Part shown: piece by piece, positions 1 to 32,803 of the stretch
How positions within the stretch are numbered: position 1 is the stretch's first letter
Layout: each line of letters begins with the position of its first letter
Source: Mesostigma viride
Lineage: Eukaryota; Streptophyta; Mesostigmatophyceae; Mesostigmatales; Mesostigmataceae
Length of the DNA: 52,500 nt
Direction of reading: 5' to 3'
Assembly: GCA_009746045.1 (NCBI GenBank)
Contig: RPFO01000643.1
Span: 1-52,500, forward strand
Notes under the pieces: generated by a model
The model's input: only the letters and a program-made list of their open reading frames with translations
Database searches by the model: none
Told to the model about the DNA's origin: nothing
Position numbers and translations under genes: made by a program

Positions 1-14768
<14,768 letters not shown>

Positions 14769-15304
14769 CGCTGTGCTGCCTCTGGCCTCCAGCCGTTAGC
14801 CTCTGGTCCCTGCCTTGCACCTAGACACTGGCCTCGAGCCACTAGCTGCTAGACTTTAGAATTTATAGCAGCTAGTGGGTGCACACCTGGCGTCTGCAAC
14901 CGGTACGGCCTCGTGTCGGCTGAGCGCCACGGCGCCAGCGCTTGCATCAACAAGATCAAAAACCTTGCAAAGTCGTAGGTTGCGGAAACAGGGTAAGGAA
15001 CTTTTGTCAATCGCGCAATCTGGGCAGTAGGTCGACGAAGGGAACAAAAGCTCTGTCTATTGCCCCAGGTCAAATATCTTAGCCTCCGGTAGGTTCCTCG
15101 GTTGTCAAAGGCAAAGCTTGGGGCCTCTTAAAGGCGGGTGGGGCACCCATAACAGCGCCCATATGTTCATGGCCAGGTCCTTGCAGGATGTGCTGGGTTA
15201 AACTTTGTACTTGTACGTCAGCCAAGTTGATGCGTTGCTGGCATTGCGGCAAAGACAGGTGGAGCATTCGTGAAAGTACCACGGGTCACAAACTGTCAGT
15301 TATG

Positions 15305-15458
15305 ATCAATTAGGCTCGCTTTGTTGTCTCACTTAACATTCGTGATGGCACGGTTACCAAGAAGGTTGGTAGTGGGATCCCATCAATTAGGCTCGCTTTG
15401 TTGTCTCACTTAACATTCGTGATGGCACGGTTACCAAGAAGGTTGGTAGTGGGATCCA
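15305..15458. repeat. 77-bp direct tandem duplication
   Basis: The sequence beginning ATCAATTAGGCTCGCTTTG occurs at 15305 and again at 15382, nearly identical, ending in GGTAGTGGGATCC. Confidence 0.95.
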
Positions 15459-16467
15459 CAGAGCCCCGTGCTTTGACATGAAGCTCTTGATGACCAAGAA
15501 GTCCTCACAGTGTCGATGTCTCACGGCAGTCCTCAAGTGTCTCAGTCTCACAGAAGTCCCCACCAGTGTTTCTGTCTCACAGTAACCGTAAATCCAGGAA
15601 GGAGTCACCCAGAGGGCCTTCCTCCCTTACCAACCGTGTATGACAGTGCTCTCTCATCTGCACTTGGACGAGGGGATATAAAACAGGGACAATAAATCTC
15701 ATACGGAATCTAAAGGATACGGGATCTAGCACAGCAACACGCTCACACAGGCTTAAGGACGCCGCTCATCGAAGACGTCGTGCAGATAGTGGAAGCAGAG
15801 CTGATTCCCCTTATGTCGCCACCGTGACCACCCCCACCGATAACAACGTCCACCTGGCTACTGGCGTCGCATGGAGAAAACAAGGAATAACTACTCTTGT
15901 CTGGCAAGTCATCAACGGTGGGTAACAAACACACCACAGGCCACATACATGGACAATAGTGTAACAGTAGTGACTTCGATAACACGTCGGCGGATGCCAA
16001 TCCCACTCCCATGGATGCCGCCTGTCTGATCCACAACAGGTTCAGAGGCCAAGGCCACGGTTGCGTTCACTTACCTACTTCACAACACCGTGCGCTAGCC
16101 GATCACCAACTGCCGCCCCTGCATTCATGCGAACACATTGGGTCGCGCTCCGATGAAGCCGTTGTGGATGCTCCTAGCAAACACACCCTTGAGCTACTCC
16201 TATATACATGTGCAAAAGCACCAACTGCGCCTAGGGAACCGTGCATCATTCATCACCGACAATGACTTTGGTGCAGGCCCGCCTGCTTTTGACGCGTCTA
16301 GCGATGCTAAGTCTACAGAGCATGAGCTGTGGAGCAGTGGAGCATATACCACACTTAGCGGTTTCACGCGTTGACTACATTCAGTCGCGAGTCGCGACGC
16401 TGCGGTTAGCTAAGAATTGGCGAATCTGAAAATAATACCGACAAGCAACGTTAGACTGCACGCGTGT

Positions 16468-16500
16468 CCCCCCCGGAAGGAACAGTTCCTTCCGGGGGGG
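16468..16500. repeat. Perfect 16-bp inverted repeat (hairpin)
   Basis: Left arm CCCCCCCGGAAGGAAC (16468-16483), one A, right arm GTTCCTTCCGGGGGGG (16485-16500). It could form a very stable stem in DNA or RNA. It lies about 690 bp upstream of the transporter ATG. Function unknown. Confidence 0.9.
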
Positions 16501-17189
16501 AAGGGACGGAGGCATTGCTGGCCTCTAGGTGGGCACAATTTGCGTTGTGATTCCAAAACGTACATTTACCTAAGCCTCGTACTGTAAGCCTTTCGGGGAA
16601 ACGACGCTAGGGCAGACACTTGGCAGCGCAGGGCTCACCGAGCCCACTTTAATGCTGCTGTGCGCGTCGTTTCCGCTCTCGCGTGCTTGGCATGTCAAGA
16701 CGACTCCCCCACGGTGACACGTGGCACCACTGGGTTACCAGTACCCACGCATGCTGCGCTGCACGGCCTGCACCTTGCGAATTCTGCACCATATCTCAAG
16801 TCCAGGCTTTCGAAGGCGGAGCTGAATCGACTTTCCGTTGGTGATAGAAAGCAGTAACGCGAAAATTTAGCCAAACCCTTCCAGGTCACGATTCCTAGTT
16901 GTTGCTTTTTTGAAGTCGGCCCGAAATCCCCGCATTGCCTCCTTCAGGCAGATCTGTTTGACATGTACAATTTTGATCAATGCATAATTCCAAATCGCGA
17001 GGCAGGGAAAAGATTGTTAAGCGTGCCGTCAATTCCGGAAATCATCGATGTAAAGCAGAGACATCGCTGTTAGTGCTAAGGCAGCAGCTACGGCAGTAGC
17101 AACCATTTCAGTTAGCAAGTTTCAGTCGTTGCACGTAGCGATTGGTTGATCGTCACGCACTCCTGCCTACCTCAGCCACGGGACTGGAG

Positions 17190-23830
<6,641 letters not shown>

Positions 23831-24139
23831 TTCTGTTCGTGGCATCAGTTATTTTGTTCCTGCTGTACATAAAGTTGAATGATAGGATTCATAGTAGCAT
23901 TATAATACTATGTAGGCTACTGCTGGTGCTATTTGCATATATGCTCTCGCATGTTCAAAGAGCTTCATGATGTTATGGTGTTCTACAGTGATTTGATCCG
24001 GTTGACAGGTTTACGAGGGGAGTTTGAGACTGCGTGCTATACTACTGTAAGCACCCATGTGCACCGGCTTGGTATGTTACAGACTCAGTTGATCTGTAAC
24101 AGTACCATCGAAGCAGACGGAAAACTTCCCACAATGTCC

Positions 24140-24935
24140 ATGCACCCCACAACATTGCACCTGGTCCCTGCATTCGATCAGAAACCGATTCTAGGCGTTC
24201 AGGAGCATCGTCGCATGGTGCCTCCCGGCGCGGTGCTCACTGAACGCCTGGCAGGCGGTTGGCGTTTTTACTTAGCTGGTAGTGGGACGCCAGGCCAAGG
24301 TTGCGTTGGCCTTTTGTGTTTGCCGCTGGCAGCTGCCAGCGCCCTCGGCACGCTCAAGTTTTTATGCCCACGCCTTATGGTGGCACATTTCACCTCCGTT
24401 GAGGGGCGGTCTAAGCACCACTTCCCGGGCAGGGTGGGTTATGCACCCCATAGTGGTTTGCCACAGCTGTCCAGAACGCAGGCAGTTCTTTGCGGACTTG
24501 CATAAACTTGAGGGGGCCACCCCGGCCCGCAAATTCCTGGTTATGCTGCTTGACGCCAACGCCACGTTCCCCATGGGCACTGCTGGCAGTCGCTTTGCGC
24601 CTGCCAACACGGCTGCCAACCACAACACCTCCTTGTTTTCTGCCTTTTTGCGGGATAGCGGGATGGTTGCTGTCAACTGCCACTTCCAACGTCCCTCACG
24701 GACTTGGTCACTTTTGGGGGCGCTAACAACCGTCAGGCCCGTCTGGACTACGTGGTGGTACGGCAGCCCAGGTGCCGGCTTCGGTTCTGGATACCCGAGT
24801 GTTCAACCCACCCACGGTGTGCTCTGACCACCGGTTGGTGCGTGCGACCATTCGGCTCCGGTTCCACGCCCCCAAGCGCCGCGCCCCAGTGCCTGTCCTG
24901 ACTGGTCTGCGCGCTATGCCCGGTACGGGGGAATC
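24140..24935 (+). pseudogene. Decayed LINE endonuclease (APE/EEP type)
   Basis: Apurinic-endonuclease domain of a non-LTR retrotransposon ORF2, now spread over all three frames. Landmarks in order: LGVQEHRRM (the QE motif) near 24200, GWRFYLAGS, RLMVAHF, YAPHSG near 24445, FADLHKLEG, VMLLDANATF near 24545 (the D-x-N motif), RLDYVVVRQ near 24745 and CSDHRLVRA near 24825 (the terminal SDH motif). All catalytic motifs are recognisable but at least two frameshifts separate them, so the copy is dead. The 5' boundary of the element was not found. Confidence 0.82.
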
Positions 24936-25559
24936 TTGAGGACTGGACGGATGCCGGCCACAAGCGACACCGGTGCCGGCAGGCATACCTGGAGGCGCTG
25001 GGGGCCCAGGCGGACGTCGACGCGCTGGCCCAGGGTGCTCCCAAGGCTGCCATTTTTGCGGGCTTTGCGGCCCGCGCCCCGTTGCTGGCGGCCCGGCTGC
25101 CACCTGTCGGTCATGCCCCGCCGCCGCCCGCCGCCCCCGCGGCCCGGCCGCGCTACCGCCAGGACCCCAAGGTCTTGGCCGCCCGGCACCGCCTCAAGCG
25201 TGGCCGGGACCCGCTGCTGAAACCGGTGCTCAAGGCCGCCCTTGTGCAGGCCTACGCACTGGTCAACGCTCAGGCGCGGAGGCGGCCAAGTGCATCGCGG
25301 ATGCACCAAGGCCTGCCAAGCTCGCAACCAGGGCAAGGAAATGTGGTACCACCTCGACCAGCTCGGCGGCCGGCGGCAGCACACCCCGGTGGAGCACACG
25401 GCCGGGGACGGCGCGGCGCCGGTCAGCCTTGACCGCTGGTTGGCCCACAATGTTTCCTTGACAGGTGGGGCTCGCGCCCCCACCCCGCCGCTTCACGGCA
25501 CCCGTCTCGGTGTTGCTGGACCCCCCCCGCCGCCCACGGCTCCCTCCTCGGCCACGGAC

Positions 25560-26337
25560 TACCAAGTCCCCGCCTTGAAGGAGGGCTGCCTTGCCACCAA
25601 CGACGCCGTCCACCCCTTCACTTTGGAGGAAATGGACGGTGCCCTTGCTTGCTTGCGGTATGATGCGGCGGTCGGTGCCGACCACCTTTCGGCTGAGCTG
25701 CTGAAGACCCCTGACCTGGCGTTGCGGGAGCTTCTGCTAGCGTTCTCAACCGTGTTCTGCTCTCTGATGAGCCTCCGCCTGCTGAGTGGCAGACGGCCAT
25801 CCGAGTCATGCTGTACAAGAAGGGCTCTGCTGCTGACCCTGGTACCTATCGGGGTGTCTGCCTCCAGAGCGCCGCGGTCAAGGTCTTCATGCGCATGATG
25901 CTGCACAGGCTCCGCGCTGCCCTCACCTGACCCACACCTGGGTGAGTCTCAGATCATTGGGTTTCGTCGTGGCCATAACACTGTCATGGCTGTGTTTGTG
26001 GCGCGCCGGCTGGTGGAGGAGGTGCGTCGCATTTACCGTGATGGTTTGCCGCTGGTCTTCATTTTTGTTGACTACATCAAGGCTTTTGACACGGTCCTCT
26101 GGGATGCTCTTTGGGCCATCCTAGCTCTGGATCGCGTGCCACCAGCATTTATGTATTGCTGCCATTCGCCGGAGCCCTGTATGAGGGTTCACAGCTGCAG
26201 TAGTGCAGACTGCGTAAGGCACCACCCCACCATTCCCCCTTCATCACACTGCGGAAGGCACAACCCCACCACACCCCCTTCTCGGGGTGTGGCAAGGTTG
26301 TGGCGTGTCCCCATATCTGGTCGAATTATTGTCGTAG
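25560..26337 (+). pseudogene. Decayed LINE reverse transcriptase, N-terminal half
   Basis: Continuation of the element at 24140. Motifs: FTLEEMDGALACLRYDAAVG (near 25620), EWQTAIRVMLYKKGSAADP and GTYRGVCLQSAAVKVF after a frameshift (near 25790), SQIIGFRRGHNTVMAVF after a stop (near 25950), FIFVDYIKAFDTV with the first catalytic Asp (near 26060), then a degraded GV...PISG...VVDHVMR segment. The frame is cut at 26338-26351 by the insertion of another element; the remainder of the domain resumes at 27110. Confidence 0.85.
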
Positions 26338-26351
26338 ATCACGTCATGCGC

Positions 26352-27095
26352 GCGCGGGGTAAGGCAGGGCCGCCCCCGCTCCTTCTCACCTTTAAGACCC
26401 CGGCGGACAAGATTTCTTTTCTCAGACGCCGCAAGCGGCTCGAGAAGACTCTCTTCACCCTTGACGACGACTTGACCCTGGCGCAGCAACAACGGCGACG
26501 GGAGCTATGGCCGACCTACCTGGCTACCTCCAGCTCCGGCAGACCAAGGCGGGGCAGCCGGTGTACTGGAAGGGGGCGGCCATCTACGTCGGCCACAAGC
26601 CCTGGCAGGCGACCCCCGCGGCCCCAGCGACTCCAGACGCCCCAGCTTAGGGGAATACAGCAGTAGTAGTGTAGAATAGATAGACCGCGGCCATGTACAT
26701 GTACGCCTCCTAGAGGCCCTATTCCAGCTAAGCCACACGCTTTATTTAATCATGTACATGTGTGCCTATGATGAGCCACACTCCAGACGATGCCTAGTTT
26801 TATTTAGTAATGCTGTGCCCATGCAGAGAGCTGCTCTCTGCTGAGATGCCACGCTCTAGTTTTTTGTATAGCCATGATGATCTTCCCCCTCACAGGCATG
26901 CTCCCCCCTTACCCGGGCATAGCGTGATAGACCATGAGGGTGCGGGTGCCCTGGTGCACCTAGAGCAGGGGTAGCTTACATTCCCACCCTTGCATGAAGT
27001 AGCCTAGAATGTATTAAAAGCCATATGCCCCTTCTCAGGGCTATGTGCTACATCTACTCCCAACGGAGTGATGTTGATAATTAATTAATTAATTA
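26352..27095 (+). mobile_element. 5'-truncated ORF1-type retroelement (copy A) nested in LINE reverse transcriptase
   Basis: Flanked by a perfect 14-bp target-site duplication ATCACGTCATGCGC (26338-26351 and 27096-27109). It contains the C-terminal ORF1 region (KISFLRRRKRLEKTLF..., frameshifted after about 26520), a 3' UTR also present at 31560-32000, the CTCCCAACGGAG stem-loop and a short AATT tail. There is no ORF2. It interrupts the host reverse transcriptase between the region before the GV-QG-type motif and the YADD box. Confidence 0.9.
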
Positions 27096-27109
27096 ATCAC
27101 GTCATGCGC

Positions 27110-28123
27110 CAGGCACATGCGCGCTTTACCGCTCTTAAGGTTTTTGAGCCTGGCTTGGACATATAATAACGATCGCGACAAGGGCAACGGTGGCCCTGGT
27201 TACCACCTATCCGACCTGATTTATGCGGAGGATACCACCCTCATCGAGCGCCCCGAGCACATTCAGCCCTGGCCGGACTGTCTGGGCATGGAGGCACGGG
27301 CGGTGGGGTTGGAGATTAGTGTCAAAACTGAGGCAATGGTGATTGTTGGGGCTACCAATCGCCCGCCGCTGCATGGCGCGGCTGCTAGACGGGACTGAGG
27401 CCCCGTTCCGTGATTGCTTCACTAACTGCTGGGGATCATGCTCCCTGACACCGCCGACGATGTGGACACCCGCATTGGCCTGGCCTCGGCCAGGCTCCGC
27501 TTGCTCAACACCTAATGGCACACGAAGGACTTGCATGGGCGAGGACCGCAAGGCGCAAGCGCGTGCTCTTCAAGGTCCTGGTCCTCACGGTGCTCACCTA
27601 CGGCGCCGAGGCATGGGCACTCACAGACAAGCTGGTCACCCGGCTGAACGGCACGGTCTACATGATGCTCTGACAGGACCGTCCTGAATGTAGGGTTTTC
27701 CACGCATAGGTCGTTAGAGTCTTTGTATAAGGGTATGCCCCGTATTACGGATGAGATTAGGCAACGTAGGATAGCATTTGTAGGACATCTTGCTCGCACC
27801 AGCCGAGGTAGACACCGCCCCCAGTCTGGCCGGCCCCCAGCCGCTTGGCCAGCCAGGCGGGGCGGCATATGTTGACCCAGGGCCTGGCCCCAAGGACAAA
27901 TCCAGACGGGTTGGTAGACCTGCCAATGATGAACTATACAGATCAGTTGCTGGCTGACCTAGAGGTCCCAGCCCAGTTTGAACACCGCATTTCCTCCCTC
28001 TCTCTTGCTTGGACTGCTATGCAGAACAAGAAGAGGTGGCAGACCATTGTCCAGGCCCACACGCCAGCCCCTGTGGGCAAGCCCCCCCCCCCCCCCCCCC
28101 AGGAGGAAGGGGCGCTTTGCTGA
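27110..28123 (+). pseudogene. Decayed LINE reverse transcriptase, C-terminal half and tail domain
   Basis: Resumes as QAHARFTALKVFEPG, then LSDLIYAEDTTLIERPEHIQ near 27210, where the catalytic box reads YAED in place of YADD, and VGLEISVKTEAMVIVG. Later frames give VLTYGAEAWAL near 27595 and RQRRIAFVGHLARTS near 27760, a C-terminal motif found in several LINE clades. The terminal frame ends at 28123 after a poly-proline stretch. Frameshifts and stops separate the parts. The 3' UTR then leads to the stem-loop and ATTTA tail at 28290. Confidence 0.82.
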
Positions 28124-28290
28124 CGTCCGGTAGCTAGGATTTTTGTATATTAGCTTAATGGGCGATCGACGGAGTATGGTAACGTTTCGCGGCTTCGCTC
28201 ACCCCCACCCGACGGCCATCCGCAATCATTCGAGTGATTAGAGAATATTATGTGCTTCATGATGATCTCCCAACGGAGTCATGTTATAAT

Positions 28291-28390
28291 TTAATTTAAT
28301 TTAATTTAATTTAATTTAATTTAATTTAATTTAATTTAATTTAATTTAATTTAATTTAATTTAATTTAATTTAATTTAATTTAATTTAAT
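28291..28390. repeat. ATTTA tail of the endonuclease/RT LINE
   Basis: About 20 units of ATTTA directly after CTCCCAACGGAGTCATGTT, marking the 3' end of the element that starts left of 24140. Confidence 0.9.
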
Positions 28391-28790
28391 AGGGGCCCGA
28401 CCAATTCAGCCGCCGGCAGCCTTGGGGCCAGCCCCTAGCACTTTGGTAATTTTGGCTCATTGGTGTATGTCACCACTCTTACTGGTTGTGCATCCACCCC
28501 ATCCCATATTTCCGGGGAAATGGGTGTTGTTTATTTCCATTTAATATTATTAACCAAGGTATGCCACCCTAGACGAGACGGGTGTGCCATCCTAGACGAG
28601 ACGGGCTCACACCCGGGCAGCCTCCTGGTTTTCCCGTAATATGGAGGCAGATGCAGTACCCAAGGAAAGATGGCAAGTAGTGATGAAGGAGACCACCCCC
28701 AAGTCTGTGGGGGCGCCGCGTGTGACCGCGTATATATGGCATTCATAGCGATTCGGGCCGGGGTGCCCACAACCCTGTAACTAGGACCTA

Positions 28791-28947
28791 ATTAATTAAT
28801 TAATTAATTAATTAATTAATTAAACTCGTGCTCCCGTTGGGGAGTCACGGAGCACCGAGGTGCTTTTAATCCCTGTGTGTGCACAACAGGAGAAAGGGCA
28901 GAGACCCCCAGTCTCCTTCATGCCTAAGGCATTCCACAGCTGCATGC
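28791..28947 (-). mobile_element. Short minus-strand retroelement with 11-bp target-site duplication (copy C)
   Basis: 157 bp between ACTAGGACCTA at 28780-28790 and at 28948-28958. Read on the minus strand it ends in ACTCCCCAACGGGAGCACGAG, a version of the family's 3' stem-loop, followed by a TTAA/AATT tail. It has no coding capacity. Confidence 0.85.
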
Positions 28948-29094
28948 ACTAGGACCTAGATAGCTTACATCATCCATTCCATCCCATGTTCCCCTCCCAA
29001 TGAGGACTTATGCTCACATGACGCAGTCACGTGTCTATTCATTAAATAACATATTTGTGGTATGCCACAAATAGCCAGAAGCCTAGTTTAGCCT

Positions 29095-29162
29095 AAATTA
29101 ATTAAATTATGTGCTCCCGACTCCTGTTGGGGAGTCACGGAGTATTTACTGGGTTAACCCTC
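29095..29162 (-). mobile_element. Fragment of the same 3' module, minus strand (copy D)
   Basis: On the minus strand GACTCCCCAACAGGAGTC is followed by an AATTTAATTAATTT tail. Target-site duplications were not resolved because the GGAT microsatellite abuts it. Confidence 0.6.
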
Positions 29163-29446
29163 ATGGATGGATGGATGGATGGATGGATGGATGGATGGAT
29201 GGATGGATGGATGGATGGATGGATGGATGGATGGATGGATGGATGGATGGATGGATGGATGGATGGATGGATGGATGGATGGATGGATGGATGGATGGAT
29301 GGATGGATGGATGGATGGATGGATGGATGGATGGATGGATGGATGGATGGATGGATGGATGGATGGATGGATGGATGGATGGATGGATGGATGGATGGAT
29401 GGATGGATGGATGGATGGATGGATGGATGGATGGATGGATGGATGG
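29163..29446. repeat. GGAT tetranucleotide microsatellite
   Basis: About 70 uninterrupted GGAT units. The frames over it (Met-Asp-Gly-Trp or Ile-His-Pro-Ser) are not coding. Confidence 0.98.
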
Positions 29447-29921
29447 GAGCACACACAATCCTACCGGTCTTATATAATCTAATACACACACACTTCTATT
29501 GGTCGAAGCTATCTACAGTGGAAAGCCCTACGGGGCTGGCTTAGCATGCTTGCCGCGCTTACAGACGCGCGGCTTCCCCACGGGTGGGGGGTTGTTGTCT
29601 TCTATGACCTGAGCCCACTTGGCCTTGTCTATCATCGTGTTCCAAATCACGGAGAGGCCTATAAGCCCCCCATGTCTTCTTTGAGCTGTTCCTTGAAAGT
29701 GCGGGCCTTGCGGCGTCTAGCGTTCTCGGGCCCTTCCGTCCCGGCCACGTGAGGAGACAATCAATGTTGTATCATAGATCTGCACGTAAGCAACCTGGTA
29801 AATGAATGACAGGTAAATTCATACATTGACCTGTCGCTGCCTAAGTGGACCCCATGGCAATCTGGCAGCCTGACAGCGACCAGTGTTGTTTGAATACAGG
29901 GGTACTGTTATACAGTAAACC
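29447..29921. other. No gene seen; retroelement-flanking sequence
   Basis: Non-coding stretch between the GGAT microsatellite and the proposed left edge of copy B. It includes CAGTAAACC at 29913, the suggested target-site duplication of copy B. Confidence 0.5.
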
Positions 29922-32801
29922 TCTATTTAGGCGACTAGCAATCTAGGCTAGCAATCTAGGTCCTACGAGCCACGAGGTAGCCATGGCTGACGGCGGTCCA
30001 GCTTATAACTTTCACGTTTGGGCACCGATTTCGGCTGTGAATATCACAATCGCTTCGTCTTTCTAAGACGCACACGCTGATATCATTTTCCGAAGCTATT
30101 ACGCAATATATGGCGAGCAAACGCTCTTCCGCGCAACGCAGCCTGGCGGCTGCGCTCAGCCCTGAAAATATAGGTCTGCAGCCTCGGCTGCAGCTTCGCC
30201 CTCCGGCCCAGAAGGCAGCGGCGCCACTAGCCAAGCCCTAGTGGCCGCCCAGCCCCCTCCCGGGCTCGCCTCGCCTGCAGCGTCGCCTGAACGGTCCCAA
30301 GCGCAGTCGCCCTGCCGAGCCGTCGGAGCCGGGAAGAGTTCGACTTTGACGCCAGCCAGCCCGGCTTTTTTGACATGCTCAACCACGACAAGATCCTGAG
30401 CTACGTGTTCTGGGGATCGCATGGGCACCTCGCTTCTTGAACCGTGCAAGTGCCAGCTCTTCCACCAGGGTTGCCTCGTCGAGGTTTTCCAGAGGCGCAC
30501 CCACAACCTCTACCCCATCCTCATCCTCCGCCGCCCCCACCTTCAGCAACGCGCCCTCTTCTCCCTCCTTGGCCGCTCGATCCATCGCGGAGCTCTGGCC
30601 CCCCCAGCCCCTCACCACCACCTTGACCGAATCCTCCATCCGCTCCCTCCTTGAGGAGGCCCTCGCGCAGCTGCGCGTGGCCCCCCTCGCTGCAGATGTG
30701 GCGGCCATGGGCAGCACGCTGACTGCCGAGCTCCCCCTCCTCTCCACCATCTCCACCGCCACCTCCACCCTCCTCGCCTCCTCCACCGCCACCACCCCCA
30801 CCTCCGACGCCATCACCTCCCAGCTCCGCGACGTCGACCATGCAGCGCCTCAAGGACAACGCCATCGCCATCGAGGTCCTGCAAAACACCGCAGGCCTCA
30901 CCGCCCAGGCGGTGAAGGACATTGCCGCCAAGCCAGCCCTCGCTGGCCCGGCTGGCGCTGCTCCTCCCACCCAGCCCTGGGCGGACATGCTTAAGCAACA
31001 CACCACCTCCACCACCTCCGCCATCGCAGCACAGCTCCAGCAGCAGAAACTCGACCTCCGCGAGGAGGCCGAGCTCGCCAAGCGCAGCCTTCACGTCATC
31101 GTCAAGAACTTCGACATGGAGGAAGGTGAGAATTCCGAGAAGCTTGCACGTGCGTTTGAGAGCAAAATCCTTGATCGCATGCATGGGCCTTCTTGGTGAG
31201 ATCAATTAAGCTGGTCGCCCACCGCCTTCCCGGTGCGCAGGGTAAGGCATGCAGGGGCGCCCGCGCTTCTTCTCATCTTTAAGAGCTCATCGGACAAGAT
31301 TTCTTTTCTCAGACGCCGCAAGCGGCTCGAGAAGACTCCCTTCACTGTGGACGACGACTTGACCCTGGTGCAGCAACAACGGCGACGGGAGCTATGGCCG
31401 ACCTACCTCCAGCTCCGGCAGACCGCGGCGGGGCAGCCGGTGTACTGGAAGGGGACGGCGGCCATCTACGTCGGCCACAAGCCCTGGCACGCGACCCCCG
31501 CGACCATGCACCGCGGCCCCAGCGACTCCAGACGCCCCAGCTTAGGGGAATACAGCAGTAGTAGTGTAGAATAGTTATTAGACCGTGGCCTTGTACATGC
31601 ACGCCTACTACAGGCACTATACCAGCTGATGCCTCAGCATTTTTAGTCATGTACATGTGTGCCTATGATGTGCCACACTCCAGATGATGCCTAGCTTTAT
31701 TTAAACTAATAGCCTATGCTGTATACTAGCCTATGCTGTGCCCATGCAGGGAGTTACTCTCTGCTGGGAAGCCATGCCCTAGCTAGCCTTCGTGTAGCCA
31801 TGCTGATCTTCCCCCCTATGCCAGCACCTTTCGTTAGGTGCTAGGATAGTCATTGTGGTGCGCAGGTGCACAAACCCAGAGCAGGTGTAGTTAACACCCT
31901 ACCCTTGCAGGAAGTAGCCCAGCGTGTATTATAGGCCATATATACCCCTTCTCAGGGATATGTGCTACAGTGCTACATATACTCCCAACAAAGTTTTGTT
32001 ACAATTCAATACAATGCAATACAATTCAATACAATTCAATACAATTCGATACAATTCAATTCAATTCAATTCAATTCAATTCAATTCAATTCAATTCAAT
32101 TCAATTCAATTCAATTCAATTCAATTCAATTCAATTCAATTCAATTCAATTCAATTCAATTCAATTCAATTCAATTCAATTCAATTCAATTCAATTCAAT
32201 TCAATTCAATTCAATTCAATTCAATTCAATTCAATTCAATTCAATTCAATTCAATTCAATTCAATTCAATTCAATTCAATTCAGTTCAATTCAATTCAAT
32301 TCAATTCAATTCAATTCAATTCAATTCAATTCAATTCAATTCAATTCAATTCAATTCAATTCAATTCCATTCAATTCCATTCAATTCCATTCCATTCCAT
32401 TCCATTCCATTCCATTCCATTCCATTCCATTCCATTCCATTCCATTCCATTCCATTCCATTCCATTCCATTCCATTCCATTCCATTCCATTCCATTCCAT
32501 TCCATTCCATTCCATTCCATTCCATTCCATTCCATTCCATTCCATTCCATTCCATTCCATTCCATTCCATTCCATTCCATTCCATTCCATTCCATTCCAT
32601 TCCATTCCATTCCATTCCATTCCATTCCATTCCATTCCATTCCATTCCATTCCATTCCATTCCATTCCATTCCATTCCATTCCATTCCATTCCATTCCAT
32701 TCCATTCCATTCCATTCCATTCCATTCAATTCAATTCAATTCAATTCAATTCAATTCAATTCAATTCAATTCAATTCAATTCAATTCAATTCAATTCAAT
32801 T
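29922..32801 (+). mobile_element. ORF1-only L1-like retroelement (copy B) with ATTCA/ATTCC tail
   Basis: Contains a decayed ORF1 (30437-31574), a 3' UTR matching copy A, a stem-loop remnant (CTCCCAACAAAG) and an 800-bp pentanucleotide tail. CAGTAAACC at 29913-29921 and at 32802-32810 may be the target-site duplication, which would make this close to the whole element with no ORF2. The left edge is uncertain because 9 bp can match by chance. Confidence 0.65.
30437..31574 (+). pseudogene. LINE ORF1-type RNA-binding protein, frameshifted
   Basis: Layout of an L1-type ORF1p: Ala/Ser/Thr-rich N-terminus; helical coiled-coil-like segment (SSIRSLLEEALAQL, QLQQQKLDLREEAELAK); RRM-like part (RSLHVIVKNFDMEEGENSE); C-terminal domain (KISFLRRRKRLEKTPF, QQRRRELWPTYLQ, VYWKGTAAIYVG). 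The frame shifts near 30835 and near 31200, where the RRM frame ends in a TGA. The C-terminal frame ends naturally at 31574. ORF1 proteins coat the element's RNA as trimers. The C-terminal part is about as well preserved as that of copy A at 26390. Confidence 0.8.
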
Positions 32802-32803
32802 CA
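32007..32803. repeat. ATTCA - ATTCC - ATTCA pentanucleotide array
   Basis: ATTCA units from about 32030 (with a few ATACA at the start), a switch to ATTCC between about 32367 and 32727, then ATTCA again to 32803. Short alternation of the two units marks the left switch point. It forms the tail of copy B. Confidence 0.97.

Larger units (their letters stand above)
14769..17189. promoter_or_regulatory. Intergenic region between divergent channel and transporter genes
   Basis: The two genes point away from each other, so both 5' UTRs and promoters must lie in this 2.4 kb. I see no clear TATA or other named element. It contains a 77-bp direct duplication (15305-15458) and a perfect inverted repeat (16468-16500). 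Short open frames here show no recognisable protein. Confidence 0.6.
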
